DNA from: Phellopilus nigrolimitatus
Taxonomy: Eukaryota; Basidiomycota; Agaricomycetes; Hymenochaetales; Hymenochaetaceae
Direction: 5' to 3'
Length of the DNA stretch: 64,000 nt
Assembly (NCBI GenBank): GCA_021029095.1
Contig: JAJOHG010000117.1
Location: 1-64,000, forward strand
The notes under the pieces are model-generated. The model was not told where the DNA came from and searched no databases. It worked only from the letters and a program-made list of their open reading frames with translations. The position numbers and the translations under genes were made by a program. Shown one piece after another: positions 22,550 to 33,968 of this stretch (position 1 is its first letter; each line of letters starts with the position of its first letter).

Positions 22550-23690
22550 CCGATTTTTTTTTCAAGCAAAGCATGCACAAGAGGGAGGATTCCTCAAGAC
22601 CATTCAAAATGCTCGCTTTCACGAACCAAACGAGTCCGCATTCAATGATACTTTACTACCAAAGAAGGAAAAACGTGGAAGCCGCATTTTTAGCGCGAAG
22701 CACCTTCGTGAAATGTTTGAAGCCATACAGGATGCTTCCGAAGGTGAGTCGCTGTTGATATGTGTAAGACCATTTAATTGGTCGATTTGTAGCAGTAACT
22801 AGCACTAATAGAGGAGTGGTATGTTGCACCGCGACGTCAACCTAAATAATATCATTATTTTGGAAAGTCCTACAACTGGTCATAGAAGGGACATCGTGTT
22901 GGATCAGGAGCCGTCTGCCGTCGCTGACAACGGGAGTGCGCGCCTTTATATTATATTAGTAAGCACCTTTCTTTAGCATAAGAGTAATGAGCTAGCTAAC
23001 GCATTCGACTTTAAGAGCACTTGGGCATCTATGTCTGCGGATGCACTCAATCCTGGAGTCGGTTTTCGCCATCAAATCAGTGATGACATGGAGTCAATGC
23101 TCTATGTCGTCCTTTACTGCTGTGTGCGATGGCTGCCGCATAACGACGTAGAGGGCCCTGGTCGCAAGGTGCGCAGGCTCTTTGACCAGCACTACAGCGA
23201 TGGCGACGGCAGCATCGTTGGTGGCGACTCAAAGAATAGTCAGAAGGTCACCAGGTTTTTAACCAGAAACATTCTATTCGACAACGTGCATACCCAGTCC
23301 TGGATCAACAAAGCCTCCAGTTACCTTGCTCCCTTTGGAGCATATGTGTACTCCAAAGTCATTCGCGCAGCTCTGGGTGGATATTTGCAAGGAGACGCTT
23401 CCTGAGAATAAGAGGGTCGTGCACAACATCCTGAATAAAATCAAAAATGATGAGTACTAAACAACGCTACCGACCGAAACCATTCTGATCACGGTTGAAG
23501 CATCAGTCGAGGACTAGGTGCGTTCCGATAAACAAGCGGGGATCAAGGACCTCCCCGGCCCGAACGAAAAGAATGCTGCAGGACAATCCAAACGTCCTCA
23601 ACCGAAGCCATCTCGTTGCCGAGCCGAGGCACACGGCGAACCGGATGCTAAGTGGTCTCGTAAAAAAAAAAAAAGTTTTTTTTGGACGTG
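22550..23690 (+). pseudogene. FunK1 remnant F
   Basis: A block at about 22570-22742 ends LREMFEAIQDASE before a GTGAGT donor. A degenerate catalytic loop follows at about 22820-22960, with LHRDVNLNNIII and DQE instead of DWE. Exon 5 (about 23015-23405) reads SADALNPGVGFRHQIS, DDMESMLYVVLYCCVRWLP and then stops after a frame break. The tail (about 23495-23690) is out of frame. Exons 1-2 with the ATP-binding part are missing. A MITE (23693-24351) has inserted into the tail; the rest of the tail flank resumes at 24354. The mirror copy is F' at 45597-47552. Confidence 0.75.
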
Positions 23691-23692
23691 TA

Positions 23693-24351
23693 CAGTATAC
23701 TACACCTCCTTTAGACACCACTAGTCCTTTAGACACCCCACATTTTCTCCGTCAATTCTTAGTATTTTGGCCTGGAAATTTAACTATGCATTGCAATAGG
23801 TGTACCATATATGCATATAAATTATGAGAAAAAAAAATGCATTTGTTCATCCCCAAGAGTCGAAACAGTACCACAATCTGCATTTATCAGTAATGGTGCA
23901 ATCAATGTCTGTAAGTCTTAATTCTTTGGAAACCCGGTTTGCTTATATATCTATATGATAATATGTAGTACAATGCACACTTTATTTTCGCTTTTCAAGC
24001 TTGGAGATTGGAGGCCAATAACATTAACGGTAGGCAAAATACTGTGCAATGGGTGTCTAAGCGTGACACCTGCAAATCTTACCGATACGCGTTGTCGTAC
24101 ACTTGACACTTCTTTGGCGCGTTTGTGATGGTGTCACGAGGCGTCTAAAGGACCTGTATCCGTGACAAAAGCCTTGTTTTCGCAGAACAATCTTGTTATT
24201 TCTTTCTGTCCACAGAATCTCTTTAAATTTTCATACAGTACTCTCAGTATAGCTAGCAATTGGTCTACAAAATTTAATCAACAAAAACTAGTGTTGTGTG
24301 GCAAAAAGGTCGAAAATTCGATTGGGTGTCTAAAGGAGGTGTAGTATACTG
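23693..24351. mobile_element. Tc1/mariner-like MITE with TA target duplication
   Basis: A 659-bp insertion starts CAGTATACTACACCTCCTTT and ends with its reverse complement; the terminal inverted repeats agree over 27 bp. TA flanks both ends (23691-23692 and 24352-24353). Remnant C and F' show the uninterrupted site as ACGTGTATCAGCTGGG or a close variant, so the insertion is exact. The interior has no transposase frame. It occurs only in the left arm and so postdates the arm duplication. Confidence 0.9.
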
Positions 24352-24353
24352 TA

Positions 24354-24946
24354 TCAGCTGGGTCGACCTCCAGATTATCCCCCAGGCAACTTCTGAAATT
24401 TCGTAGCATTTGCTTGTCTATGACAATTCATCCTATAAGAAAAAAGGGTTTCGCGCGAAGTAACATAACTCATGAGTATAAGCAGCAGTGAAAAAAAGTA
24501 TGGGTTAGGGTGGCAAAAAATGATTGACTTAGCCGTCTGAATCTTGTGTTTCTTACCGATTCACTTTACAAGTAATCGAGTCACCATTCGCTTTGAATAT
24601 TCGCTACGCGTGTCTCCTATAGCAAAATTGTCACCTTACTATTTACTTGTATAATTATGTCCTGCATGGGAAATTGCGTAGTTAGACAGACGGGATTTGC
24701 TGCGTGTTTGTCACCCGTTTTGTTTAGGTTACTGTTTCGGGAAGAAAACACGATCACGTGCAGCGCGTCTACACGTGACTGCATATACGATTGTGGCGCA
24801 GCCTCACGGTTCACGTCGACTATTCTTGCTTCCGACCACACCCTTGGATTGCAACCTGTCTTGACTTCCGCTGCAGTTCCTTGACTTTGTGGACCAGTGA
24901 CGCCTAGTCTCGCTCAGTAACATTGGTCGACGCCAATAGACTGATA
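24354..24946. other. Promoter region of FunK1 G
   Basis: This is noncoding and closely similar to the sequence before D, D' and G'. It carries the paired CACGTG module and the shared leader with CCGACCACACCCTTGGA. Confidence 0.55.
24755..24777 (+). promoter_or_regulatory. Paired CACGTG module, FunK1 G
   Basis: CACGTG at 24755-24760 and 24772-24777 gives a spacing of 17 bp, 192 bases before the ATG. Confidence 0.65.
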
Positions 24947-27900
24947 ATGTTCGGTCTTCCACCATTCGACCAGGAACCGATAGACCCTCAAAGCCCTCCT
25001 CCTAACCCTGCCGGACCCCGCCCCATCCCGTGTTCTCCAGCGAAAGACACGCCGATTGCAAGGACGGAGAATAGTGCAAAAGATGGCTTTGACCCGATGG
25101 ATGCGAAGAGCAGCAATATACGGTACGCCAGAGAGATGAAGAGATGGTGCGTGGGGCCCATGCCAGTCGAGGAATTTCTGGACGAGTTCCTACCTCCGGC
25201 TCCTAAGGGTAAGGGCGCTCGTGCCATGCCTAGCTGCAAAGGAGCTTTCAACCGTGTGCCCGTGGCTCCGAAGGATGAGCAGGCCATCTACGAGAAATTA
25301 GTGAGTAGCGTGTTTACTAAGCGATCAAATACTATATTCATTTTTCTTTGTATAGATACCAGCCATCAACTATAAAAAACGATGTCCTTCTCTTAACTTC
25401 GTGGATACCTCAACGCGGTCTGAATTATCAGGTCTTGGCTCTTTAAAGCCTGACATTTGCGCTTATGATAGTTCTGCACTGGATGTTCTCGAGCGTGAGC
25501 TTATGGAAAACCCCTACACCTCGGATGGAAAGAAGCGGAAAATTCCCGCACATTTCGGTTATGTGGAGCTTTTCATCGACGTTAAGAAGAATGAAGAGCG
25601 GGATCCATTTGTGGATCCTCTCTACGAAGACGATGAAGGTATCTGTTCCGAAACCAATTTCTTTGTCCAACACGAGAGCTCAAAAATTCGAAAAAAGACG
25701 GAGGAAGACATCGGGCGAATTGTATCCTATGCTGCGGAAGCATGTGCCAGACAGCATCGGATGTTTTACTTCTCCGTTTCGATCCACGGCCACCACGCTC
25801 GTCTCATACGCTGGGACCGTGCAGGCGCAGTCGTCAGCAGATCTTTCAATTACCGACAGAACCCCGAACTGTTTTGTAAATTTCTATGGCGATTTGGACA
25901 CGCTAATCCTACACAGCGCGGGTACGATCCGACTGTCGCTGTCGCATCAGAAAAAGACGAAGAGGATTTCAAGGCAGCTATTTCTGCCCATGTCGCGTTC
26001 CAACTGGATGTTACCGGTGACGAACTCGAGGAGGCTGTCGGTCGACATTATCAGAAGGAAAGGGTAGCCAAAGTGGATGTCGCCAGTGGAGACCATCGTG
26101 GTTCTCCGATGATTGAACAGTATCTCATTTCTCGGCCTGTTATGTCGCCTTCATCCGTCGCAGGCCGTTCGACTCGCGGCTACTGGGCCGTTAAGGTCGG
26201 ATCTCTTGAAATGGCGTTTCTTAAGGACGCTTGGCGCATCGATGTGGACCGAATGGAGCAGGAGGGTTCAATTCTTCGTCACTTGAACGCATCTGGCGTT
26301 AGGAATATATCTGATCTATTTTGCCACGGAGATGTTCCAATTGACATTGAGGACTTGCGGGAAGAGATACTACGTGAGAAAGAGTTGACCGCGATGAACG
26401 AGAACGAGGCCTCGACTGAAGAAGATCTGGTCGCGATGGACATTGATGATGAGACCAATGAGGGACCGGGAAAGCCATCTCAGGACGAGGCCCATGGCAC
26501 AGTCGAAGGAGAAGGAAGCGATTCTGCTAGTACAGCTCGAAGCGATACTCTGGTTGAAGCTGAGGATACGGCCAGACCTTCGGATGAACAAGCAGAGAAC
26601 AACTCTGATTCCTCAAATGACGAGTTTAAGTGCTCTATTAAGAACCGTGAGTCGTTTAACTTACCTCCGCCTTTTTCGACACCAACTAATTCCGTGCTGC
26701 TCAGCTCAATGTACGAGAACGGACGAATTCGTATGCGCGGAATGGGCGTGTAATGGGGGTCGTAAGATCAGAGTTACGAAACATGTTCACTACCGACTGC
26801 TTCTGAAAGCTGTTGGTTACTCGTTGCGAGATTTCAAGGGCACGCGCGAGATGTTTGAAGCCACGCAAGACGCATATGAAGGTGAGACGACCTTTTTGCA
26901 GCCCTCTATCGCATATGCTGAATTTCTTCGCAGCCTTGATTTCTGCGCACGAGAAGTGCAACAGGTTGCATCGCGATATCAGTCTCAACAACGTTATTCT
27001 CGTCCGAGATCCGAAGACTGGGCGTCGAAGAGGCATTCTTATCGATTGGGAGGTATCTACTGTCGCCGACAACGGAACAGCGCGCGATTATAATAGATCA
27101 GTAAGTATTTTTTCTTTCGCATTAAGTTGTGAGACCTGATGCAGTCGGTTTCTTTAGGGAACTTGGGCATTTATGTCTGCGGATGCACTCAATCCTGGAG
27201 CCCAGTTCCGCCATTCAATCAAGGATGACATGGAGTCAATGCTCTACGTCGTTCTTTATTGTTGTGTGCGATGGCTACCGCATAACAAGCTAGGGAAGTT
27301 GGGTCAAAGAATGCACATGTTCTTTGACCAGTACGACATCGAGGTAGACGACACTATGGTTGGTGGCACCAACAAAAATTGTGAGAAGGTCTGCAGATAC
27401 TTCACCAGGATCTTTGTATTCGAGAATGTCCAAACTCAGACCTGGATCACCAAAGCCTTCAACTACCTTGCTCCCTTTGGTGCTACATGGCCTCCCTTTG
27501 GTGCTACAGCGCCTCAGGATTACAAAGGGAAGTGGACGCCAAAGTCATTCGAGTCTCTCTGGACGGAAATTTGCAAGGAGGAGCTTCCTGAGGATGACAG
27601 GGTGGTACACGACGTCTCAGACGTGAATGAGGGCAAAAACGATAGATATGAAGCGACGGAGTCGACCAAAGCTGTTTTGACCAGGACGGAAGCCTTGATC
27701 CGGGGGCAGAAGCATAACGGCAAACCAGCGAAGTCCAGGGCACATGACGGTCCGATAGGAGATAATGCTGTTGCGAGACCATCCCGACATCATCAGCAGG
27801 AGCTGATGATCACGAAACCTGGGCCGTCCAGCAAGCGAAAAATTCATGCTATCTATGACGATCCGGCCGAAGCAATTGCTGCAGAGGCGTCCAAACTACC

Positions 27901-28189
27901 TCAGAACGAGCCATCGCGAGGTCGAGCCGAGGCCCAGGGCGAACCCAATGGAAAGAAGCCTCGACGGGGTCGGTCAAAACGTGTTCCAGGAGCGGCACCT
28001 GAAAGGCACAGTGAGCGTCTAGCAAGCAAGGCCCAAAATGATGGCGTCGGTATTGTCACGCGTAGCAAGTCGGTCCCTCGGCGAACGTCTTCGCGTAACG
28101 CACCTTCAGGACAGAATGGGGCAGCTGGACGTGGTATAGCTACGAGGGCGAGCACGAGACTTAGAAAAGTGTCGATCAAGGGGCAGTGA
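24947..28189 (+). CDS. FunK1 fungal-type protein kinase G (mosaic)
   Basis: Exons 24947-25300, 25356-26646, 26705-26881, 26934-27100 and 27158-28189 give 1,006 residues. All core motifs are intact: MAFLKDAWR, LHRDISLNNVIL, LIDWE and DDMESMLYVVLYCCVRWLP. The first exon and everything after about 25735 follow the D/G' type. The stretch of about 25407-25735 instead follows copy A, for example LDVLERELMENPYTSDGKK and ICSETNFFVQHESSKIRKK, where D and G' have different residues. This points to gene conversion from an A-like donor. Exon 5 holds an extra short duplication (PFGATWPPFGAT) not present in D. The long basic tail matches D (KKPRRGRSKRVPG). Confidence 0.9.
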
Positions 28190-28530
28190 GGGAAAGGGGA
28201 GCGGTACTACCGCGATTTTTTCATTTTATTTTCGGGTTTAGACGGAGGTACTATTGGACGGTACTTTCATATGTTGTACTTGCTAACTGTACTCAAAACG
28301 TCACCTGAATCCTGCAATTTGTACACTACCATTCGCATATCTCATTTCTGTTTTGGATTTTTTTATACTGGTTGTCGCAATGCGTTTCGACGCCTTGATT
28401 TTTCCAGTACACTAAAGGTCTTCGTTTCCTTGGAATCTAGTGGGATGATTAGTTCCTTTACTAAAACTCTTACTCACTTCAAGGATTGCGGAACACGATC
28501 ACGTGAGGCTTCCTTGCACTATCTTACATA
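28190..28530. other. 3' flank of FunK1 G and inner edge of left arm
   Basis: This is noncoding and matches the flank after G' until about 28512, where the inverted-repeat homology ends. It holds one unit of the 13-bp repeat and a lone CACGTG near 28499. Confidence 0.5.
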
Positions 28531-29326
28531 CAGTGATTCACCGGTCAATGACTCACCATCGGTCAATGACTCACTGACCTATAAACCACAATTCTGAACC
28601 ATTTTCTCCTGTTCTTTCAGATTTTCTGTGATAGGGTAGTACATATCATGTTGTATGCAAAATTTCAAGAGGTAATGTTTAGTATTTAATGAGAAAAGTC
28701 GAAAATGCCAAGAAAATGTGCTAAAATGGAAATTGCAACACAGTGTGACATTTGCAATATGCTTTCCACAATTCCTTTCAGCTTATTTATAAGCACTTTT
28801 TTTTTCGGATAGCACAGAATATAACCTCTTAATCTGCTAGGAGTGTTTTAGAGGAAGATTTAGACAGAATATTTGGGAGTAGCAGCTTGTATGCACTATT
28901 GTATCAGTGTGTCACAGATGTCACGGACATAAGATCCGTGACACAGACTACTTCGAAGTCCTTTTATTCTTTTAAATTGCTTAAGCCACAACACCTGTGA
29001 TATATATGAAAAGCAATTATCTAAAGCTATCTCCACATGCAATTTATTTGCAGTTTGACTGAGTGCATCTTCTGCAAATATTTGATTACTAGCCAGGAAG
29101 GCGTGGGAACAACAGTGATTCATTGAGTGGTGAAGACCGGAAATGTCAAAGTCTTGTCGTTTCGCCATTTCTCTTATGAGAAGCTCATATTTCTTTACAA
29201 AAAATTTCAAAGAAATTCCATAGTACTGTATCTACATTGATGTGTATTTTCATTTGAAAAAAATGAAGTTGTTTCGACTGAATTACCATCTGCAATTTTG
29301 CTGAGTCATTGACCGGTGAATGACTG
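28531..29326. mobile_element. Tc1/mariner-like MITE upstream of the UPRT gene
   Basis: A 796-bp AT-rich element starts CAGTGATTCACCGGTCAATG and ends with the reverse complement of CAGTCATTCACCGGTCAATG; there is one mismatch in 25 bp. TA lies on both sides (28529-28530 and 29327-29328). GGTCAATGACTCAC is repeated directly just inside the left end. A minus-strand frame of 104 codons (28896-29210) is not recognisable as a transposase. The element ends about 140 bases before the UPRT start codon and begins within 20 bases of the inner edge of the repeat arm. Confidence 0.85.
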
Positions 29327-29465
29327 TACGTAAGCATCAAGTGCATGTATGTAAGCATCGCCGTGCTCGCGTGCTCTGAAGATCGACGGTCAGGTACTGT
29401 CCTTCTCCTCTCTTGGCCTCCGATATCCTCCCTATCTCTCCTCCTTGTCCTGCCCGTCGACGTCG

Positions 29466-30615
29466 ATGGCCACCCCAGTTTCGCCGACGACGCAGACGTC
29501 GCCCGCCGCGATCCCGCCGTCCGTCTTTACGCTCCCGCACACCGCGCAGCTCGAGGCGCTCTACACGATCATCCGCGACCGCGACACGTCGCGCGGCGAC
29601 TTCCTCTTCTACTCCGACCGCATCATCCGCCTGCTCGTCGAGGAGGGCCTCAACCACCTCCCCGTCGTCGCCAAGACGGTCGAAACACCCACGGTGCCCC
29701 CCGCTCCATCCTTCGGCGCCCGCTTGCATACATACTGATTCCGTTCGTCTCTGTCATAATTGCAGGGCGCAGTGTATAAAGGCCTCGCATTCGAGGGAAA
29801 GATCTGCGGCGTGTCCATCTTGCGCGCAGGGGAGGTACACTTCTCTCGTTTGGGGTATCTATAAATTAAAATTCAGCGCATATTAATCGCCTACAGGCCA
29901 TGGAGGCAGGCCTGCGCGAGGTCTGTCGGAGCGTCCGGATCGGAAAGATCCTCATTCAGCGGGTACGCATGCTCGTCGACTTCAGGTTCTGAGAAAAAAA
30001 AAAGCTAAACTAATCAATTGAACGGTCGTGTAGGACGAGGAGACAGCCCAGCCAAAGTTGTTCTACTCCAAGGTTCGCGCACTCTCCGAGTCAATACCCG
30101 CAACCCATACTTAATTCCCTTCCTACAGGTCCCCCCAGACATCGCGAACCGCTATGTCCTCCTTCTTGACCCGATGCTCGGTATGCGCCGGTCCCCCAGC
30201 GCACCGCATACATTTTCTCCTTCTGACACAGTATATCGCACGCAGCGACGGGCGGCTCCGCCATAAAAGCCGTCGAGGTGCTCCTCGGGCACGGCGTTCC
30301 CGAAGCACGAATTATCTTCATCAACCTCGTGCGCCCTTTCGCCATTACCCGTAAAAATACATACACTAACTTCCTTTTTATATATAATGTAGATCTCTTC
30401 CCCGGAGGGCCTGCAGACGTTCTGCACGAAGTTCCCGCAGCTGCGCGTCATCACCGGGTGGATCGACCAGGGGCTCGACGATAAGGCATACATCATTCCC
30501 GGCCTCGGCGACTTTGGCGAGAGGAGGTGCGTCGCCGTACCTGGAGGACTACAAAAAAATGAAAGAAGAAAAAAACACTTACTCACCGACGTTTTGATAC
30601 AGGTATTGCACGTAA
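29466..30615 (+). CDS. FUR1: Uracil phosphoribosyltransferase
   Basis: Eight small exons: 29466-29693, 29766-29831, 29897-29962, 30034-30072, 30129-30180, 30246-30328, 30393-30526 and 30603-30615, giving 226 residues. The enzyme makes UMP from uracil and PRPP in pyrimidine salvage, in the cytosol. Family landmarks in order: LEALYTIIRDRDTSRGDFLF, KGLAFEGKICGVSILRAGE, VRIGKILIQRDEETAQPKL, the PRPP-binding LLLDPMLATGGSA (split by intron 5) and the uracil-binding end VITGWIDQGLDDKAYIIPGL, GDFGERRY. Length is normal for the family. The first intron donor (GTGCCC) is weak, but it joins the frame correctly to GAVYKG. It is convergent with the PMT2 gene, which ends 274 bases downstream. A MITE sits in its promoter region. 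Confidence 0.92.
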
Positions 30616-30888
30616 ACCGCGTTGCAAGAAGTGAAGAAAAAAAGTATCATGGCGGATCTCATGCTGCGCTTAACACAAGGGACACCTGCACTATCATCTG
30701 TCCTTGTTCTCATCAGCAGTGCGATATCGCCCCATCTCACCACCGCGTTGGTTCCAAACAAGCATATGTATGTATATCTCACAGAAATATAAGTAACCAA
30801 AGCGTCACAGGGAAAGTAAATAATTACGGCGTGCATGCAATACATTTATATATGGGAGGTCCGCGAAATCTCGCTGTACGCTAATTTT

Positions 30889-33800
30889 TTACGGCACTAC
30901 CTCGTCAGCGAACAGCTCGCTCCGCGCGAGCTCCGCCTCCTGCTCGTCGTGCTGCAGAGGTCCCTGTGGCTCCACCGCAGACGTATCTGCTTTGGCCTTA
31001 GCAGCTGGCTCTTCAGCGACGCCCTCGGCTGGCGCGGCTTCCTCGACCTTCTTCTGCTCCATATCTAAGGGAGCGGGGACAGGGACGGGAACAGCGGCGG
31101 GCTGCTCTTCGACCGGCTTCGGCGCCTTTACAATTGGCTTCTCTACTACCGGTTCCTTTACCACGGGCTCCTTAGCCGGCGGCTCCGTGGCGGCCTCTTC
31201 AGGCGCGACCATGACCGTGCTAACCTCTTTCGGGGCGGCCGGCGCCTTCTCCTCCTGCAGGCGGCTTTTGACGTCCCGCAGGCCGTCGGCGTTTCCGAAC
31301 GCGTCGTAGCCCGGCTTCGCGACGCCGCCGAGGCCCTTCGTCGTCTCGCCGTCTTTCGGCGGCACCGGCACGTTGCCCGCCGCCTCGCCCTCGACGACGA
31401 CCGCCGCGCGGCCTGCGTCCCCGCCGCCGACGACACTCGCGGGCACCGCGCTCGTCGCGGACCCGACCCCGCCGTACTCCAGTGGGAAGTCGCCGCACGC
31501 AAAGTCCCACGTCTTCAGCCAGCGCGCGCGCTCGCACTGGGCCTGCGTCCACGGCCCGCCGTACGCGAGCGGGCTGAAGTAGGTGAAGCTCCAGATCGCG
31601 ACGCCGAGCACCCCTGCTGCGATGTACAGACGCACGCGCGGCCGTAAAGAAGACGTGACGAGATCAAACACCCCACAACATAACAGGATGGAGAACCAGA
31701 GCGCAGGGAAGTAGTGGTGAAGGAAGAGTTGGCGTGTCATGAGGAAGAAGGGAAAGTAGTGCAATGCCCAGCCCATGAAGAGGAAACCACATATACTGTC
31801 GTACTTGCTGACACGTGCTGATAAAGACAAAATGAGAAATAAAATGAGAGCGATAGATAAGGAAAAACATACTGTTGTCGAAGTCACGGAAACCGCGCTG
31901 TTGACGGAGAATGAGAAGACCGCGCACCGCCGCATACGATAAAACAGCGAGAGAGCTGAGCCACCAGATTGTTGGGTTGCCTAAGAGGTAGATCTGGCTA
32001 TGATCTTTCACCCAGAAGTTCTAAAGAAACATTAGCACATGAGAAAAAGGTGCACATCATCGAAACACGTACAATACCACGACGCAGTTTAGGCCATGAA
32101 CTCGGACGTGAATCATATGTATGCCGATCCGTAAGACCAGCATTCGTAATCCACATAACCTTTTGGAGTTCGATAAATTTACTGAAGAAGCCCGGTAGCT
32201 TGTAGTTGACCTTCTCCGCGCCAGGAGGCACTACACATCTATCAATAACTTATCCGCCCAGAAACAATGCTGGAGCCACACTTACGTGACGAATGAACCG
32301 TGCTCTCAATGTACCATAAACTGTTAGCTTTCTTTGCATTTTTGTTGCACGTCACTTCTTGTTGATCGTATCCCCAATCCGGGAGCTTGACTTTGTGCGA
32401 GAACAAGTAGCAGCCCTGGAGCTGGTGTCTGAGCCGGAAGGTTGTCCTGAGCGTGCGCACGCGTTTCTCGCTTTCGGGGTCCTCTCTCGCGCCGTACTCG
32501 ATTTCAACGACCCAGTTGTCGTTCGCATCGCCTGGAAAGTGCGGCCCACCATAGGCGGACACCTCATTCTGAAAGTCGACCTCGGAGATGGGCGCACGAA
32601 TATCGTGCGAGTGCAGACGCTTGCCCGTTGTCATGTGCTCAAGCTTGATGACGCTGCCAGTCGAGAGGAACTTGAGGGGAGACGTACGCCAGTCGAGGTC
32701 GTCGTCGAAAACGTCCGCAGTCGCATTCTCGATACGCCAGTTATTGTTTGTGTCGCGGTGTGGGTAGAGTGTGATTTGCTGCTGCTTGCTTCCACCGGGA
32801 TAATCATGCGCGTGTGAGTGCAAATAGCCGCCCTGGGTATTGACGTGACGAATAGTAATCTCAGAGCCGAACGCAACGTCCGCATAAGTGTCTTGCATAC
32901 CACGCCCGCTGAGTGTGTGCTGGAAGGCAGAGCTCATGAAACCGTCGCCATCGCCCGAGCTCTGAAGAATCTGGAAGTGGATCGCAAACATACTCAGGTA
33001 GAACAGGATGGGAACACCGATGAGGCAAATCGCGCGGGCGATGAAGTGCTTTGCGAAGAGACGAGGTGAGACACGAAGATCGCCAAGTAGGCGCCAGAGC
33101 TGAAGAATTGTCGAAAAACCGACAGTGGCGATAGTGAAAAGGCCTACCCATTTGCAGCTTACGACTGCGCCAAGACCGAGACCGCTAAGCGTGAGCCACG
33201 TCCACCACTGCTGTGTGAATGCTTTGTGCCTGTCCTCGTTGCAGAATCCGACCCAGAGAAAGGTCGTGAGCGCGGTGAAGAAGATGAGGGGCGAGTCGAG
33301 AAGGATAAGCCGCGACTGAGTGATGAGCCCGTTTTCGAATGTTACGAAAAGCGCACCAACGAGTGCCGATGTCGCGCGGCAGTCGAGTGCGCGGAGTGTA
33401 AGGTAAGTGATCGGGACGAGGAAGAGGCCAAGAGTAGCGGGAAGCATACGCATGGCGACGTAGGGCACACCAGGCTCATAAAACTTGCCGATATCCTTGA
33501 AGTCATAATTGCCATCATAACCAAAGACGAATGCAACGAGTGTAATAAGAAGCTTGGCCAAAGGAGGGTGGACATCGACATAGTATTGTGTCTTGATGTA
33601 CTTGGAAGCAAACTTGCCAAAGTGCACTTCATCAAAGCTGCACGAGCATTAACACATGTTCAGCGATATAAATGGGCGCGTTCTCATACTCACACGACAC
33701 TGTCCGGCCTCGAAAGCCGGAAAAGACGGACACCGGCTGCAATGACCATGAGGAACGCGAGCAGCTTCCATTCGCCCGATGTGAGCTTCAGTCCCCCTGA

Positions 33801-33968
33801 CGAGTGGTGATGCCTCGATCTCGGCCCAGTCCCCCTCGACGCCGCCGCTTTGCGCTCATCAGCATCTAGATGTTCCTTCGCTACGTGCGGGAACCGTTGC
33901 GCGTAGACAGGCGGCTGGACGGGAGGCGGCGACGTGGGTCTGCGCGCCCGAAAGCTGGCAGACTCCAT
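30889..33968 (-). CDS. PMT2: Protein O-mannosyltransferase, PMT2 family
   Basis: Five exons on the minus strand: 33968-33694, 33637-32286, 32230-32073, 32020-31873 and 31817-30889, giving 953 residues. It is an ER membrane enzyme that transfers mannose from dolichyl-phosphate mannose to Ser/Thr of secretory proteins. The catalytic first-loop motif FDEVHFGKFASKY, many hydrophobic segments and the central MIR region (VAFGSEITIRHVNTQGGYLH, KQQQITLYPHRDTNNNW) are clear. AEKVNYKLPGFFSKFIELQK and GLTDRHTYDSRPSSWP point to the PMT2 subfamily. After the usual end (KTWDFACGDF) there is an unusual tail of roughly 240 residues, rich in Ala, Pro, Glu and Val (KEPVVKEPVVEKPIVKAPKP). An upstream ATG at 34089 opens an overlapping 76-codon frame, so the start is uncertain: 33968, or an extra 5' exon. 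Confidence 0.9.

Larger units (their letters stand above)
9182..28512. repeat. Left arm of a giant imperfect inverted repeat
   Basis: This stretch matches the reverse complement of about 41536-60683. Paired landmarks keep an almost constant coordinate sum: B start 9462 with 60385, D start 14059 with 55482, lyase fragment 18145 with 51401, mini-FunK1 start 21465 with 48476, G start 24947 with 45166, G stop 28189 with 41957. The arms have diverged by substitutions, small indels and private transposon insertions. The outer edge is masked by the copia element in the mirror arm, so the true arm may be longer. Confidence 0.9.

Noticed and set aside
28896..29210. Transposase remnant inside the MITE
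   Set aside because: The 104-codon frame shows no DDE motif or helix-turn-helix that I can recognise, so no call was made.
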